Shown: positions 1 to 12,071, counted from the stretch's first letter. The stretch: DNA of 64,000 nt from Bemisia tabaci (GCF_918797505.1 NC_092797.1:1488001-1552000); one strand, 5' to 3'. The notes: generated from the letters alone by a model not told the origin. Numbers and translations are program-made.

Positions 1-879
1 GCGACTGAAAATGCTGAGTTTAACGTGATAGAACCAATTTTTGAATGCAAATATCTCCCATGGTCGCAAAAAATCGCGATAGTTCTTTTGCAGGATTGAA
101 GTTGGGTGTCAAAAGAATGAGAAAATGATAACCACCCGGAGGAATATCCCTAGTTTTCGAGAGAAGTTTATCTAAAGTTGACAACTTAAATCCAGTGTCT
201 TCTTATGAGACAGTTTCTTTCCGATCGAATTGACCTCCTCCTCAAGCCCATATTTAAACGGGTTTTTGGAGGAAAATAAAAAAAGTATGCCTTTGTGTCA
301 GAAAAATTGTCCTGATCACGAATATCATACCAATATTTGGAAAATTTGCAAGTCAATTTTAGATTCTCGTTCAGCACTGTGCGACGGGCGATCATGGTTC
401 AATCCCACATTTCCAGCATGCATAGTATGTTGTTAGTTTTGTCGTCATCTCAAACATTCCCATTCGCATCTTTTGTAGGCTTTTTTGACCTTTACCGGGT
501 TCTTTTCGATGAGTCAGGATATTTACGCATTCAAACAACAATGCTAATCGTAGCTCTATAGTATGTTGATGGTTGAACTCTAATGACCCAAACCTCAGAA
601 TGCGACTTTGTTACCCTATCGTATTTTATTATTTGAAAGGAAAACAACATAAATTGTTTTTAATGTTATTTTTTCTTTACCCTGATCCCGCGCTTATTCT
701 ACAGATCGTCCAAGCCATGATATTTGTTAGTTTTTCTACATAAAAAAAAGTATGCCTTTGTGTCAGAAATATTGTTCTGGTCACAAATATCATAACAATA
801 TTTGGAAAATTTGAAAGTCGATTTTAGTTTGTTAGTAAAGTAAATGTGGACGGAGATTTTGAGATGCTGTATTCAGTTA

Positions 880-1132
880 CTGCCGTGCTAATGAAAAACG
901 CCGTATGAGCCTTCAGGCGTTGTCAAATTTCCTTTAATAAAACACTAATTTCCTGGTAAACTGATGAATATTTTCCTTCCGATTTTTCAGATAATTTTGT
1001 CCCCAATTTCACCTGAAGTCCCTGAAAATTTCAAAGAAAAATATTAATATATTTCCTGAAAAATAAACATTTTATTGAAGGAAAGTTGGCAACTCTCGAA
1101 TGTTCGTACGGTGTTCTTCCTTAGGACGGCAG
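880..1132. mobile_element. Family A MITE, copy 1
   Basis: About 253 bp. The left end reads CTGCCGTGCTAATGAAAAAC and the right end is its imperfect inverse, CCTTAGGACGGCAG. Terminal halves contain ACGCCGTATGAGCC and a GGCAACTC core. Left flank TA. Confidence 0.8.
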
Positions 1133-1137
1133 AGTAG

Positions 1138-1862
1138 TGTGGCGTGCTTTGCGATATACCGATTTATCTACCATTTAAACCTTCTTTTCTTTCCTCCTTT
1201 TCTACTTTCATACTTATGTGCGCCTGAGTATGGCTACCGCTACCACCCTCATTACACGTTCAACTCTCGGTAAGGTTCATAGGCAAACCACTCAACAGAT
1301 AAAGCTAGAGCTCAACTCATTTTTACGGCAAATAAAGTGTCACCGGTTAGTTATGCTAGTTTTGAGTAAAAGAGTTGTTTTCTATGATCATAGGACTTAT
1401 TAGGCCAGCTTTTTGTGCCAAGTCATGATTCCAACTTCCTGAGAAGACTACCGCTCTTTTTTTCATGCTGAAAGCTTTGACTCTCTGACATTTGTCCCTG
1501 AAATACAAGGTCCCTCGAGTCCTTCAAAACACCGAGTTTTATAAAAAAAAACTGAAATAAATGAATAAAAATGAATAAAACTCAGAGTTTTGAATGACTC
1601 GGGGGACCTTGTATTTCAGGGACAAGTGTCAGAGAGTCAAAGCTCTCAGCATGAAAAGAAGAGAGGTAGTTTTCTCGGAAAGTTGGAATTTTGACTTAGC
1701 ACAAAAATCTGACCGAATAAGTCCTATCATCATAGAAAACAACTCTTTTACTCAAAACTAGCATGACTTACCTCGATGAGGGGAAAGAATCGAAAAGGAT
1801 CGATTGACAGGATGTTCGCAACGGATACCTCGATGATAGATTCTTTACCATTGCTTCAAATG
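1138..1862. mobile_element. Probable family B fragments around a 420-bp foldback
   Basis: GTGGCGTGCTTTGCGATATACC (19 bp of it diagnostic) starts near 1138, and GGATCGATTGACAGGATGTTCG resumes near 1790 with ATAGATTCTTTACCATTGC. Between them lies unrelated sequence plus a foldback. The pairing of the two fragments is inferred. Confidence 0.4.
1349..1768. repeat. 420-bp foldback (long inverted repeat)
   Basis: Two arms of about 200 bp, for example GTATTTCAGGGACAAGTGTC on the right against GACATTTGTCCCTGAAATAC on the left, separated by a short A-rich loop near 1545-1570. No coding. Confidence 0.85.
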
Positions 1863-1892
1863 GATCGTGGGTCCATCATCATCATCATCAAG

Positions 1893-2152
1893 TTGGATCG
1901 TATTCAGCAAAAAAGGACCAGCGCGATTACAGTGTTTTTCAAAATCGGGCAACTTCTTCTTTTTTTAAAAGAACTCACCTATTATATATACAGTATTAAA
2001 ATATACGCAATTATTTTCCTTTAAAATTGACAATTTTTTGGTGGGGAGTCAAAACGATTAGCTATTCTGGGAGATTTTTTAGATGGTTATGAAGAGGCAA
2101 CATTTTTACAACACTGTAATCGCGCTGGTTCCTTTTTGCGTAATGCTATCCA
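1893..2152. mobile_element. Family E MITE, copy 1
   Basis: About 260 bp with TIRs of about 45 bp containing ACCAGCGCGATTACAGTGTT. The second copy at 62990 has the same ends. Confidence 0.8.
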
Positions 2153-2292
2153 GTTAGTCTATCGTTTTCCCCCTTAGTCTATAAGAGCCTCTAGTTTCAA
2201 GCAATGGGATCGCTCCACACTCCTTATATCTTCTTCGTCTATTGCTTTGTCTATAAATTCCAGTAATAAAGACGATCTGGCAAGATTTTTAC

Positions 2293-2530
2293 CTGGCCTG
2301 AGAAATCCGGCGCGGTCGCGGGTGGACGAGAGCTTTGTTCATTTTTGACTTTTGGTAGATGTAGAGCGGGGGTGGGGGTGGCGAATCGGGGATTTGTGGT
2401 GGTGGAGGGAGGGGGTGCCGGTAGTGAGGGCGCTGACTTCCCAGATAGGGGGGCATCGGGGGGTACTCAACGTGCCGGAATTCGGAAAGCGCGTAAGGGT
2501 TCTGCATCAACTCCACATCGCAGCAGTCAC
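2293..2530 (-). CDS. Exon: Pro-rich C-terminal tail segment
   Basis: A 238-nt exon bounded on the minus strand by a TTTTTTTCAG acceptor and a CAG|GTAAAAATC donor. It encodes DCCDVELMQNPYALSEFRHV, then a Pro-rich run (PPMPPYLG, HPLPPPPQIPDSPPPPPLY) and a basic end PRPRRISQA. Entry needs 1 nt, exactly what the 36.4-35.9 kb exon leaves, giving Gly at the junction. Exit is phase 2. The PPPP runs resemble SH3/EVH1/WW ligand sites, which is an inference from composition. It is GC-rich compared with its flanks. The implied intron to the previous exon is about 33 kb. The continuation would lie left of position 2293 or outside the window. Confidence 0.65.
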
Positions 2531-2610
2531 CTGAAAAAAAGTCGAGAGAAAGCTTTTTAAACTCGGATACTCTGCGTCCATCTAGGTTTTTTTTTAAAAT
2601 TCTTGACAAA

Positions 2611-2941
2611 TGGAGAATTTGCATGCACATGTTTTATTGCTCCATCTGAAAGTGCTTAAAGAGCTGATTTCACAGTATTTTTTATAATTTTTTTCTGATA
2701 TGGGAAAAAGTATAAAAATAGATTTAAAAGTGAGAAAATGCACCGCCTAGTGACATCATCTAGCGGCATTTCCCGTTTAAACACACGTATTTTGGCAGAT
2801 TAGATCATCTTGTCTTATCATCTCCAATAATTGTTCAATTCGTGAACCAAGGGTATCCTCGTGTTCAGTTCACTCAGTAGTTTTCACTTAAACACGAGAT
2901 TCATCAAATTTCAGACACCTGCAAATTCTCTATTGTCTTTT
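2611..2941 (-). mobile_element. Family P MITE, copy 1
   Basis: TIR TGGAGAATTTGCA. Internal landmarks are CACCGCCTAGTGACATCATC, GTTTAAACACACGTATTTTG and AAGGGTATCCTCGTG. Opposite orientation to copies at 34.66 and 54.59 kb. Confidence 0.8.
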
Positions 2942-3029
2942 TTCGGGGGCATTCATACTTATCCCGATGATTGCTCGATCAATAGACTTCCAAGATGCAC
3001 ATGCACGTTGCTGTCAATTGCGATTTATG

Positions 3030-3190
3030 AGGTAAATAATGGCTACTGCATCGGTGTGGTGTGCGTGTTGCCTATCAACTAATTGAAGGAGCTTCTCTTT
3101 TTGGAATTCATTGTGATATGATTGCAATAAAGTGCAACTTATTTTTTCTTTGCATTGCAAATTGCCTATCTTCCTGACGCATGACATTCA
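3030..3190 (+). repeat. Dispersed repeat family Q, copy 1
   Basis: GTGTGCGTGTTGCCTATCAAC followed by AATTGAAGGAGCTTCT and a TTGCAAATTGCCTATCTT end. Similar stretches occur at 42320-42480 and 62575-62720. The mechanism is unknown. Confidence 0.6.
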
Positions 3191-3194
3191 TTAT

Positions 3195-4985
3195 TCATTG
3201 AATATCTAAAATTTATATTTATGTGTCAATAGATATAAAAATATTTTTCGTGATCAAATTGCTCGGTAAAAAAATTGCATCTACAAGTTGGTTCTAATTA
3301 TTTCAGTACATTGCTTGCATTATTAGAGAGTCATTGATGTGTAATAACTACGTAGGTCCTCAAAAATCGTAAATTGAACGTTGGAAACTCATCTCTGATT
3401 CATCATCAGGATATTGAATAATAGACCACAGGCTGAACAGACCATTTTCCTGAAACTTTTACTAAAAATCAATTTGGAATAGTGCCTACCCATTTTGTTC
3501 AGTATTGGAATTTTAAAATCCCGCCGTCATTTGGGAACATCAAAAAGCAAAGGCAGCTTGCTCTTTTAAGATTTTAGATGTTTTTGTTTTGTTATGTTTT
3601 TTTTTTCAAATAAAAAATCTGATCGAGCAGTTTTCAAGAACGAAGTTGAGAAAAATTCGAGACATAAGTTTGCATTTTGATGATTGAGCACGCACGAATG
3701 TATAAGTGAGCATAAACAATTTTCATACACTAACTCGGGACAAACATGTAAAACGTTATACCTCAAAATTATACTCTTCAACGGTTAACACTAACTGAGT
3801 AAAATAATATTGCATACTATAATTTTGAATAAATGATGAAATTTCTCGTCTTGTTTGCACATGCCCGGACATGATAGAATTCATTAATTTTGATTACATT
3901 TTTTGCAACTTATTATATATACCTCTTACAAAGAAAGAGTATCAACTTTTCCTGGATCCGCTTCAATTTTTTCGAAGTGTAGTAAAAAAAAAGGTAACAA
4001 AAATTGATGCAACACTGCTCCTACAATATCAGTTCGTAGGTGGGCAATATAAAATAGAGTGCATTTTACAACAAGAGGGACCATCTAGAATAATAGCGAG
4101 TAGCTGCAATATTAAGTGGGTACTGATAGTAGAGACGTAAGCCCAATGTTGCCAAAGCTATACTATAAGAGCCAACAGGTAGTGAAACAACTGATACGGA
4201 CACTGTTGTCCTGGAAAGTTACCGGCAGTCGCGCAAAGTTTGGTAACAAGAAAAAGCTGGAAATTTTATTGGGGATCACAATATAATCGTCACAAATTAC
4301 CATAAATTTTCGGTGATCGGTAGATACTAAGTTTGAAATTTTACCGCCTTTTTTCCAGTGTGGTCAAAGTAACCATTATCCACGACTACTTATAACTGAA
4401 CTATACATTACACATCTTACTCTATTACATAAAATCATAATAATAACGTATCACTCTTAAGAGGACTTCAGGGAGGTCATAAATTCTTCTAGGGGACGAC
4501 CTTAGGGGAGTCATAAGTTCTTTAAGGGCACGTCGTATAATAAGTGGAGTCATGAGTCCCTTTCTCTAATTTTTCAGGCTCCACTGGACGGATTTAAAAA
4601 AAAACGTTCGATTTCTTGTAATTTTTTCCAGCTTTAGACAAGAGGAATTTTACAAATTCTAAAAATTGAAATTTTTATAATATTTTAAAAAATTTAAAAA
4701 AAATAGCAAATGACGCCTTCAAAATAATTTTCCAAGGATAATAATAAGGGAGCACCCTCTCGTCTGTAGTTTAAAGGAAAGTTTGGGAAAAATGCATAAA
4801 AAAAAATTTGAAAATTCATCAAAGTGAAGGTAAGGTCATAATAAATTGTTCTTAGAACCTGCTCGTAGTTGTGAATAAGCAGAAGGATTGCATCACAACT
4901 TGCATCACAAAACATTGCATAGCTTATTCAATAATAATCAGATTTTAAGAGACTTGGTCTTGAATTACAGTTGAAGATATGTAGA
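3195..4985. other. Non-genic AT-rich stretch
   Basis: No exon or TIR element recognised. A weak approximately 36-bp direct repeat (GGGGAGTCATAAGTTC-like, three units) occurs at 4462-4560. Confidence 0.5.
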
Positions 4986-4989
4986 TTTC

Positions 4990-5130
4990 GATTGCAAAAA
5001 TAAACCGAAAAAATAAAGAAAAAAAAAACAGAGAAAGAGACAAAAAAGATAAAAGAAAAAAGAGAAGAAAAGAGAAAAAATGAAAAAAATAAAAAAGAGA
5101 AAAAAAGGAAAAAAAGGGGGAAAAAGACTT
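4990..5130. repeat. Polypurine tract
   Basis: About 140 bp almost purely A/G on the plus strand (AAAAAGGAAAAAAAGGGGG at the end). It could adopt triplex DNA. ORFs in the reverse direction are just poly-Phe/Ser shadows. Confidence 0.85.
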
Positions 5131-5624
5131 AAAGACTCCCAATAACTTGTGAGGGGCGAAGCACTCAGGAAAGTTGGAGCGCGAAGCGAAGCGATCAAGG
5201 GCGTAAAATAATATGACGGCAACATGGACACCCTGAAAAGCTCGGCAGCAGCACCATCAATCATTCTCATCGTAATCGTGGATGAGATGATAATTCCGAG
5301 TTTGAGGGATATATTTGGCATCGCCGCCGAGGTTATAATACGCGATACAATTCTGGCTAACCCTGACATGCAAATGCTGAGGACCCATTGTCCTTTTTTG
5401 TTCGGACGGAAATATCACAGTTGCATTCGTGTGGGTGCGAGTACAATGGCCGTGCATCGCTCCTGTCCACGGAAACTGGTCTCCTTGGATTCGAGGCCGG
5501 TCATTGGACGCCCAGCGAGATCCTATTCAAATCCCTTGATCCGCCGTGGTGAAATCAAAAAATGTATCGTTTTAAAGTTGTGAATTCCTTAATTTCAACA
5601 ATGTAAAATTTCATCTTTGGCCAC

Positions 5625-6152
5625 AATGGACCACTAGACAAGGTACGAATTTAAGCGATCTGATACATGTTTCATAACCAGAATTTCACGTAGAAAACGA
5701 TTCACACAACGAAAATTACGGAAACCAACTCCTAACGAAGATATTAACGTTTTTATTTCACATTGGTTACGAGGAATTTGAACTGCCCGCTCACAAGAAA
5801 CTCAAAACTCTACGTGAGTCAAATCGCCCACTACAACGGTTTCAGCAAGCTTCTCAATCGAGCAATGTTCATTTCCCATCATGTGTTGTTCAAACTATTA
5901 GCAATTTGCTATAGCTGAGCCAAAGCGTCAGGACTGAGGTTGCCAGATTTTTATATCGCAGAGACTGTCATGATAACGTTTAGCGCGCGATGTGAATCAC
6001 GTAGACCATTGAGTTTTCATGAGCGGGTTTCATGAGCTTCGTAAGGAGTTAATTTCGGTAATTGTCGTTGTGTGCATCGTGTTTTACGTAAAATTTTGGT
6101 TAAGAAACATGTATCAGAATGCTGAAATTCGTACCTTATCTAGTGGTCCATT
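5625..6152. repeat. 528-bp foldback element
   Basis: Arms of well over 100 bp: AATGGACCACTAGACAAGGT at the left and ACCTTATCTAGTGGTCCATT at the right, with further inner pairing (GCCCGCTCACAAGAAACTC / GAGTTTTCATGAGCGGG). No coding. Confidence 0.85.
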
Positions 6153-6172
6153 CTTTCTCCATCTCCAGTGCC

Positions 6173-6410
6173 GCACAGTGGATCGAGTCAACAGGTGAGG
6201 TGTCGGACAAAATTTGGAAACTTTAAAAGCTTATAACTTCGTTTATACAAAACTTTGAGGTTCTAAAAGTGGTTCCATTGGTTTACTAGTGAAATTTTCC
6301 TCTGGAAGTACCCCTTAAAATGTAAAATGTGACGAAGTAAATGTCCAACTTTGCAGTTTAAGTTAAAAATTTCATGTCAGACCTCGCTGATTGACTCGAT
6401 TCACTGTGTG
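6173..6410. mobile_element. Family M MITE, copy 1
   Basis: About 238 bp with ends GCACAGTGGATCGAGTCAA and TTGACTCGATTCACTGTG. Internal GTCGGACAAAATTTGGAAAC matches the 28.24 kb copy. Confidence 0.75.
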
Positions 6411-6457
6411 CTGTTAGGGCCGATTTTCGTGATTTTCGCGCCTATCGATGGGAATTA

Positions 6458-7565
6458 CTGCTGAGCTACCGGGCCGGATTTACCTACTTGCCGCCCATGG
6501 GCCGCCTGTATTTTGCCGCCATTCTCGCTCGTATTGAAATATCAATAAAAACCATCAAGTGAACGTGCCAGCGGGGGAGGGGTGCATAAGACGCGTTTAC
6601 TCGTGTTGAACACATTTTTTGGGGATGCCCTGTCAACACTACTAGCAATAGTTAAGTTTTGTAAACCTATCTCTGTGTGGACAAGGCCTTCCATTCATAA
6701 GAAATGAACGAAAAAATTATGAAAGAACAAACACAGAATGTGGTTTAATGATTTTAACTTCCGCCGCCGCGCCGCGCAGACCGCACCGTGTTTGGCGCAA
6801 TGCGTGAAGTATTCACGCTGTCTTGTAGGCGCCATGCGTTTCTCGCTGACCGCACTGTGTTTGGCGCAATGCGTGAAGTATTCATGCATTCTTGCAGGCG
6901 CTATCCGTTTCACGCTGACCGCAATGACCGCACTGTGTTTGATGCAATGCGTGAAGTATTCGTGCAGTCTTGTAGGCGCTGATATGTGTTACATACCGAT
7001 TGCCGCGCCGATTGATTCTCCTTTTCATCTCAAGTCCTCGTCATCATTGCTCTCTGTTCCAGGCCAAATCTCGTGTTTAGTTTCTCTCTTAACTCAACTA
7101 ATTAAAGGTGCTGTCTCTTGTATCACTGAAAGACGACAAAATTAAAAATAACTACACTCTCAGAAAAAGAGAAATTTTGTCGCCTTTTCTCGTTTGTAAT
7201 TTTCTTTTTCCAAATCCGATATTTGTTTATACCTACATTTAAAAAAATTGCAAAATTTGCCGCCCTCTAGATTTGCCGCCATGGGCCGCGGCCCGTATGG
7301 CCACCCCCTTAATCCGGCCCTGCTGAGCTAAGGAAGGACGCCGTATGAGCCTTCAGACGTTGGCAAATTTTCTTGAATAAAATCAAAATTTTCAGTGGAT
7401 ATTTTCCCTCCAATGTTTCAAAGAATTTTATCCGCAATCAGATCTAAATTATCTGAAAATTCCAAAAGAAAATAATAATAATCCTCCCCCAAAAATGAAA
7501 ATTTTAGCGGAGAAAATTTGGCAACTCTAGAATGTTCATACGGCGTTCTTCCTTAATAACACGCA
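6458..7565. mobile_element. Family A MITE interrupted by D1
   Basis: The left end TACTGCTGAGCTA and the right part AGGAAGGACGCCGTATGAGCC rejoin after removal of D1 and one TSD copy, matching the family start CTGCCGTGCTAAGGAA. The family is about 250 bp with long imperfect TIRs. Confidence 0.75.
6469..7322. mobile_element. hAT-type element D1, 854 bp, perfect 8-bp TSD, nested
   Basis: The ends CCGGGCCGGATT and AATCCGGCCCTG are inverted. The TSD CTGAGCTA is at 6461-6468 and 7323-7330. It sits in the left end of a family A MITE. It contains a tandem triplication (about 6780-6985) of a 62-68 bp unit with GCAATGCGTGAAGTATTC and TTGTAGGCGC. Related copies lie at 43600 and 61310. ORFs across it are frame-open repeats and not genes. 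Confidence 0.9.
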
Positions 7566-8251
7566 GGATAGTCCCAAGATGAGCCCGCTCCACTTAGAAT
7601 GAGCCACGATGTGGGCCGCGAGGCCGGCGTGCGCCCCCCCCCCCCCCATGGGGGTTGGGCCGCGCAGTAGCCAGGGGGCCTACCCCCTAGTTATATAAGG
7701 ATCTTTCCAAGACGGATTGAGACGTGAAACAACTCACCGATACACGAAGCGCAATTTACAAACAATCTTAGGATTCATCTGTCGATGAAAGGGTGCGAGT
7801 AAAGTTCATGTAGCTTTCACAGAGCTTGCCGGAGAAAGGTAGCAAGTTCTCTTGGCAGTTGATCAATGATTGATTTGCACGGGTTACCCGTTGCCGGGAA
7901 GCTGATTCGCGACCTCACAGTGTTGCCGTTCCACCCCTATTCATGCGGATGACTCCTACTGAGTCATAATGATTTTTCCCGAAATGTGACAACGGTGTTT
8001 AGAACCAGCTTTCTAATCTAGTACTCGTTGCACGAGATGGTTAAGTCATAATCTTACTCTGCCATTGCCTCACACTCTTTCAAAAAAGCTCGTTTGAGGT
8101 AATTCTTCTGAATCCATTCAGACACGCCCATTAAAAAATTACTAATGTTAGTTTTATTATTTTTATTTAGATTTTCTTATGTGTGTAATTCAACAAATAT
8201 TAACTATTGAAGAACAACCCATTATTTTCTGAATAACAACGTTATTTAATC

Positions 8252-8426
8252 CAGTGGCGTAGCAAGGAATTCTTTAAGGGGGGGGGGGGGGGGTCATTTA
8301 CATTATTTTGTGTACGTCCCTGATAATATTTTATGTCTGCCCTCCAAAAGAAAAGAAGGGTACAATTAACGAGGCTAAGGGGGGTCCTGACCCCCTTGAC
8401 CTCCCCCCCCCTTGTCTACGCCACTG
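8252..8426. mobile_element. hAT-type MITE, 175 bp, perfect 8-bp TSD
   Basis: Ends are CAGTGGCGTAGCAAGG and CTTGTCTACGCCACTG, flanked by ATTTAATC at 8244-8251 and 8427-8434. CAGTGGCG-type ends with an 8-bp target duplication are characteristic of hAT transposons. The interior contains G and C runs of 10 or more next to the inverted repeats. No coding. Confidence 0.9.
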
Positions 8427-8799
8427 ATTTAATCCCGCTAACCTGCCAAAAACTGCTGACCTAATCAGCATAATAAAAAATCTTAAAATAGAAAAAATAC
8501 AGTATCATAAAGTTGATGGAAATAGTTTTATTAAAGTAGATAAAATATAAAATCTTACTCAATCGAGCTTGGCAAAAATCGAAATTGATCAAAACTGGAA
8601 AGGGAATATACCTGTTTTAACAACTAACCCAAAAATTGAATGTTACGTAATTCTTCCTGTTAAAATATGTTTTTCCTATTGAGGTTATAAATATTTTTCC
8701 TTCGAATCCACCGTTGTTTGACCCCCGTTGTGACACTCGCCTCCACCAATAGAAACGCTCCATATTCCCCTTGTTTGCCTGGTCTCTAGCTTTGCCTCT

Positions 8800-8925
8800 C
8801 GCAATGTCTATCGCCAAGTCAGTTCTTTTGACATCCGCATTGCCTATTGCTTTGTCGATCCTTTTAGCGATCGCTTTGTCTATCCCTTTATCAATCGCTT
8901 TGTCTATCGTGTTGTCTATGCGTTT
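8800..8925 (+). repeat. 12-bp degenerate tandem repeat (TTTGTCTATCGC)
   Basis: About nine units of TTTGTCTATCGC-like sequence, part of dispersed family J (ends TTTCAATAATCAGCTTGCTG). The reverse frame reads a repeated AIDK-type peptide, a by-product of the 12-bp period. Confidence 0.75.
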
Positions 8926-9483
8926 CAATAATCAGCTTGCTGATCCCTTTTTCCGATCTGATATAATGTTTACACTTTCTTCATGGTCGACGCACGCGCG
9001 GCTATGAGCACGGTGCGTGAAATTGTGGATAGAGATGAAATCTTGATGATTCCATGGCACATATATATGGAGACGCGATCGGCGATATGCTCTCTCTCTT
9101 CACGGACGGGACAACAAGGTGAGGACGAGGGACACTGACTCACTTGCTACAGCTGACATAGCCGGCTATCGTGAGAGAAAGTGCAACGACTTGAGCATGC
9201 TCAGGTGAGAGCAAGGGCGTCCGAGTAGTAAACTGTCGCGGAGGGACTCAACGTCCTCGCTCTTGGCGCTCCAACTCGTCCAACTAGAAATTCCCCTGCG
9301 CCTCCATTCTTGAATCCTCATCGAATGACCTTGATCGATATATAGCACTGTTAAAATAGGGAAAAATCAGGCGGGGTCATTCGATAACGATTCAAGAATC
9401 GACCCGCTGCATCCGTCGATTACGCTCTCGTTTCCCAGTAAGAAAAAGTTCAATGGCACTTCCAAGAAAGGGGCAAATATCTT

Positions 9484-9799
9484 CACGGAGAAAAAAACTT
9501 CGTGCGTGGGACCCGAAGTTGAGGTCGTGTGGATCTCTGAAGTTTTTGGATCACGTATCTAAAAACTTGAGGTCCAGCTGCCCAAGTTCGGGTCAGACAT
9601 CGAGGCACTTCGGTATAGGTACCGGAGTACTTCAGATGTGTGGCCCGAACCCTTCGGTTCGGTATATATCGAAGTACTTTAGATGTCTGACCCGAACTTC
9701 TGCAGCTGGACCTGAAGAATTAGATGCGTGATCCGAAAACTTCAGAGATCCATATGACCTCAACTTCGGGTCCCACGCACGAAGTTTTTTTCTCCGTGT
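9484..9799. repeat. 316-bp near-perfect palindrome
   Basis: CACGGAGAAAAAAACTTCGTG at one end pairs with CACGAAGTTTTTTTCTCCGTG at the other (words trimmed to about 20). Arms share TGGGACCCGAAGTTGAGGTC and GGTCAGACATCGAGGCACTTC-type words. Centre near 9640. Confidence 0.9.
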
Positions 9800-9869
9800 T
9801 GAATCCTTGACCTGGGCATTGGCACTGGCATTGATTTCAGGTAACACCATATACACACCGGGCTTATTA

Positions 9870-9985
9870 TTGAAATTGATAGACAAAGCAGCGGACAAAG
9901 CGATAGGCGAAGCAGTGGACAAAGCGATGGTCGAAGCAGTGGACAAAGCGATAGACAAAGCATTGGACGAAGCGATGGATTAATC
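9870..9985 (-). repeat. 12-bp degenerate tandem repeat (GACAAAGCGATA), inverse to 8.8 kb
   Basis: About nine units in opposite orientation to the 8.8 kb block, after the shared word GGGCTTATTATTGAAATTGA. The two blocks bracket the 316-bp palindrome. Confidence 0.75.
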
Positions 9986-10613
9986 AGTAGTCAATGAGTC
10001 ATAGATGTCGGGTGTATCACTGCCGAGCGGTAACTTTCTTGCCCCGCGCTGGCTGTTGCGTTGGAAGTGAGTAAAATAAGTCTGTCGAATGGTACGTAGC
10101 TAGAGGCATAGATTACGCGAATTGGCATAGATCTTGAAGCGCAATCGTAATCTCAAGAGCAAGTGCAAGTGGAAGGAACAAGGCGGGCGCCGCCTCAACT
10201 CGAGGTGCTCGTTGCATCAGCGACTTTCTTCGAACCCTCTTTCGCCCGCCGCGCCGCGCCGTAGCCGTGGGCGCCTCGCGCGTGCCTAATAATAGTAAAT
10301 TACCCGACAAAAATTACCGCACTCTCAACCAACTCAAAAATGTCTCATACAAAATATTCTCTTTTTCATTGCAGAAAGCTGACTCATTACACGGTAAAAG
10401 CTTGAACGCTCAGTTATTTCCAACGTCGTGTTTTAGTGTAGAGCGAGTTAATGGAAAAGTGGGGACATGGTGTGAACATTTTCCGTATCAGTTAAAAAAA
10501 TGAAAATAAAAATTCTAAATCCACTTATATCACAATATTACATATTTTTCCTATGATTTCAATTATAACTATCTGAAATATATTGTAATCATTAAATGAC
10601 AAAAAAAATCCGA

Positions 10614-11742
10614 CACTGAAAAAAAAAACTCCGTCCGTGGAAGTCGTGCTTACGAGCTATATAGGTAGAAATATTTTCCGCGTTCCGGGCTCAGAGGCCG
10701 AAAGTTGTGGGCCTGGCACCCGGAGCATTAGGGCTCCAGCGCCTCCGTGGTAAAATTGGCAGTAGAATCTGTGTTCCAAAATACCATAGACCTAAAGCTG
10801 GCTGTAAGATTTCCAATAGCTTCTGTAGCCGGCTGTACAATTTCTTATAGCCTTTTATGGCCGATGGCGATTAAGCAACAGCCAGACGATAAAGTTTATG
10901 CTAAACGTTACTAAATACGGATACTAGGACTTAGTTTTTGGACTACACCGCTCTCTTTTTGTGCCGTAGTATCTTGATTTATTTTGCGAGGAAAGCTCCG
11001 TTCTTTTGAAGGATGCCTGACATTCTTAATATGTTGGAGCGCCTTCAATTTTATATAATACTGTGCAATACCTCTGGTGTGAAATAGTTGCTTCAGACGC
11101 CGTGGCACGCTGCGGCGCGGCGGGCGGGCAGAGAGCGCGAAACGTGCATTGGCGCCTACAAACCTAACTGGGATACTTCACGCATTGCGCAATGCGAGAA
11201 GTATCCCTGTTAGGTTTGTAGGCGCCAGTGCGTCGCCGCTCCGCTTTGTGTTAGGCTCTAATACTTAATCTTGCGGAGTCAGTGTTTTTTAACTCATGAT
11301 TTTGAAATGTTTGCACACTCTGTATGGATTATTCTCATTTTAATTGTTAAAAAAAAATATGTTTTAAAGGAAAATATAATGTGTGTTTTGTAAATATTAA
11401 GGTAGTTCCGTGTAAAACTTAATGATTTCCAAAGCACACGAATTTCTACACAATTTCTTATAGCCTTTTATAGCCAATGACGATAAAGTGTAAAGCCCGG
11501 CGATAGGAACTATAGCCCGACTGTATACTTTTTTATATCTTCGTATAGCCCGGCTGTATGATTTGCTCCGCTTTCTACAGCCAGCTATATGATTTCAATA
11601 GCCCTCTTTAGTCGGCTACAAGAACTCCTATGGTATTTTGAAACGCAGCTCCTATCGCCAATTTTTACCAGAGCTGGAACTTTCGTCCTTTGAGCCCGGA
11701 ACGGGAGGTATGTCTATATAGCCGGTAATTTTTTTTTCAGTA
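10614..11742. mobile_element. Family H repeat split by element C1
   Basis: CACTGAAAAAAAAAACTCCG at the left and GTAATTTTTTTTTCAGTA at the right are the family H ends seen at 21.5 kb. The middle is a C element. Confidence 0.65.
10746..11672. mobile_element. Element C1, about 0.93-kb TIR transposon
   Basis: Ends GTGGTAAAATTGGCAGTAG and GGCGATAG-type inverse ending CCAATTTTTACCAG. Most of its length is an imperfect palindrome, with a 76-bp central hairpin (11151-11226) containing GGCGCCTACAAACCTAAC. No transposase. Confidence 0.8.
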
Positions 11743-11989
11743 TATATAAAATCCTATAATATAAGATCCCAAGAGTAAGGCGTAATGTATAACGCCTGAG
11801 GCCTCAGGCGCGAAGCCCTTCGGGAGGCTGGACCGCGAAGGGGTCAGGGGGCGTACCCCTTGGTTAAAAAGCTAATATCTTCGTTACTGCAACACTTAAG
11901 CTACTAAAATTGACTCCATCGGTTTCCTTGAATAATTTCCCACAAGGGACACCCTTAAAATTTATCTTGTGACGAAGTGAACATCAAAA

Positions 11990-12071
11990 TTGGACGTATT
12001 TATGCTAAAAGGAACTATGTGCAAAGGGTTTGCGTGAAACATAGCTCCTTTTGGCATAAATACGTTCAACT
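11990..12071. repeat. Family G hairpin MITE, 82 bp
   Basis: TTGGACGTATTTATGCTAAA pairs with TTTGGCATAAATACGTTCAA around a small loop. Pre-miRNA-sized. Confidence 0.75.

Noticed and set aside
5224..5583. 119-codon plus-strand ORF and overlapping minus ORFs
   Set aside because: Three overlapping frames open, no splice support, no recognisable domain. Kept out although the local composition is slightly richer than its flanks.
6738..7145. 135-codon ORF in element D1
   Set aside because: Follows the triplicated 62-68 bp unit of a non-autonomous hAT-type element; no domain.
8617..8928. 103-codon ORF with AIDK-type repeats
   Set aside because: Direct product of the 12-bp tandem repeat.
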